Assembly: GCF_028747985.1 (NCBI RefSeq)
Contig: NZ_CP118108.1
Location: 5,120,001 to 5,184,000 of the forward strand
DNA from: Paenibacillus urinalis
GTDB lineage: Bacteria; Bacillota; Bacilli; Paenibacillales; Paenibacillaceae
Length of the DNA: 64,000 nucleotides
Direction: 5' to 3'
The notes below the pieces were generated by a model. It ran no database searches, was not told where the DNA came from, and was given only the letters and a program-made list of their open reading frames with translations. The position numbers and the translations under genes are program-made. Of the stretch, positions 63,982 through 64,000 are shown in pieces; positions within the stretch are counted from its first letter, which is position 1, and each line of letters begins with the position of its first letter.

Positions 63982-64000
63982 CACTCGACTCAAGATATGT

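Overview
The window looks like a chromosomal segment of a Gram-positive, endospore-forming Firmicute, most likely Paenibacillus or a close relative. This rests on: lipoteichoic-acid synthase, GlpP-type antitermination, a PdaA spore-cortex deacetylase, CidA/CidB with a CidR-like regulator, AbrB and HxlR regulators, many GGAGG ribosome-binding sites, GTG/TTG starts, and ISLre2 and ISL3 transposases. I saw no rRNA, tRNA or CRISPR array.

Layout. 1-3972: end of a hydrolase-like gene, a small membrane protein, a nuclease-helicase fusion and a secreted glycerophosphodiester phosphodiesterase. 3973-25324: an hmoB-type heme monooxygenase gene is split. Its 5' part ends near 4380 and its last ~27 codons reappear at 25241-25324. 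Between them sits a ~20.9 kb foreign element made mostly of small unknown proteins on the minus strand. It also carries a DUF3990 ADP-ribosyltransferase-like gene with a partner gene, a transglutaminase-like protein, a secreted repeat protein and an ISL3-type IS. Inside it is a 10,230 bp composite transposon (5927-16156): two 1591 bp ISLre2 copies in direct orientation flank an iron(III) ABC importer with a Fur box, pdaA, a sigma/anti-sigma chimera, a DsbA-family protein and an EamA transporter. The composite is bounded by a 9 bp target duplication and cuts a small gene that can be rebuilt across it.

The most striking observation is a family of four related leader regions in this element (near 4502-4708, 17875-18080, 22760-22954 and 24803-25001). 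Each sits upstream of a minus-strand gene. Each has a -10 box (extended in three), a shared CATACCTT at the start of the transcript, and a long hairpin followed by a T-run that looks like an intrinsic terminator, then a ribosome-binding site. Three of the four also have a 5' hairpin whose AGGCGC loop is complementary to a GCGCCT just after the T-run. The stems change in sequence but stay paired. I do not recognise this as a known riboswitch or antiterminator class.

25562-47422 is ordinary chromosome: an LtaS-family enzyme, two GNAT acetyltransferases, a nitrilase-family amidohydrolase, cidR/cidA/cidB, an AbrB-zinc-HTH protein, an HxlR regulator, a Gfo/Idh/MocA oxidoreductase, glpD with a GlpP-type attenuator, a GntR regulator divergent from phnD-phnC-phnE-phnE plus a tyrosine-phosphatase-like gene, glpP-glpK, a GlcNAc/glucose PTS permease and a GTP cyclohydrolase II-like gene.

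47778-63981 holds two sugar ABC importers, an amino-sugar-type operon (binding protein, two permeases, DUF4127, nanE, RpiR regulator, FAD oxidoreductase) broken by 55 bp tandem repeats, a TagO/WecA-like glycosyl-1-phosphate transferase, and a TPR protein with two glycosyltransferases.
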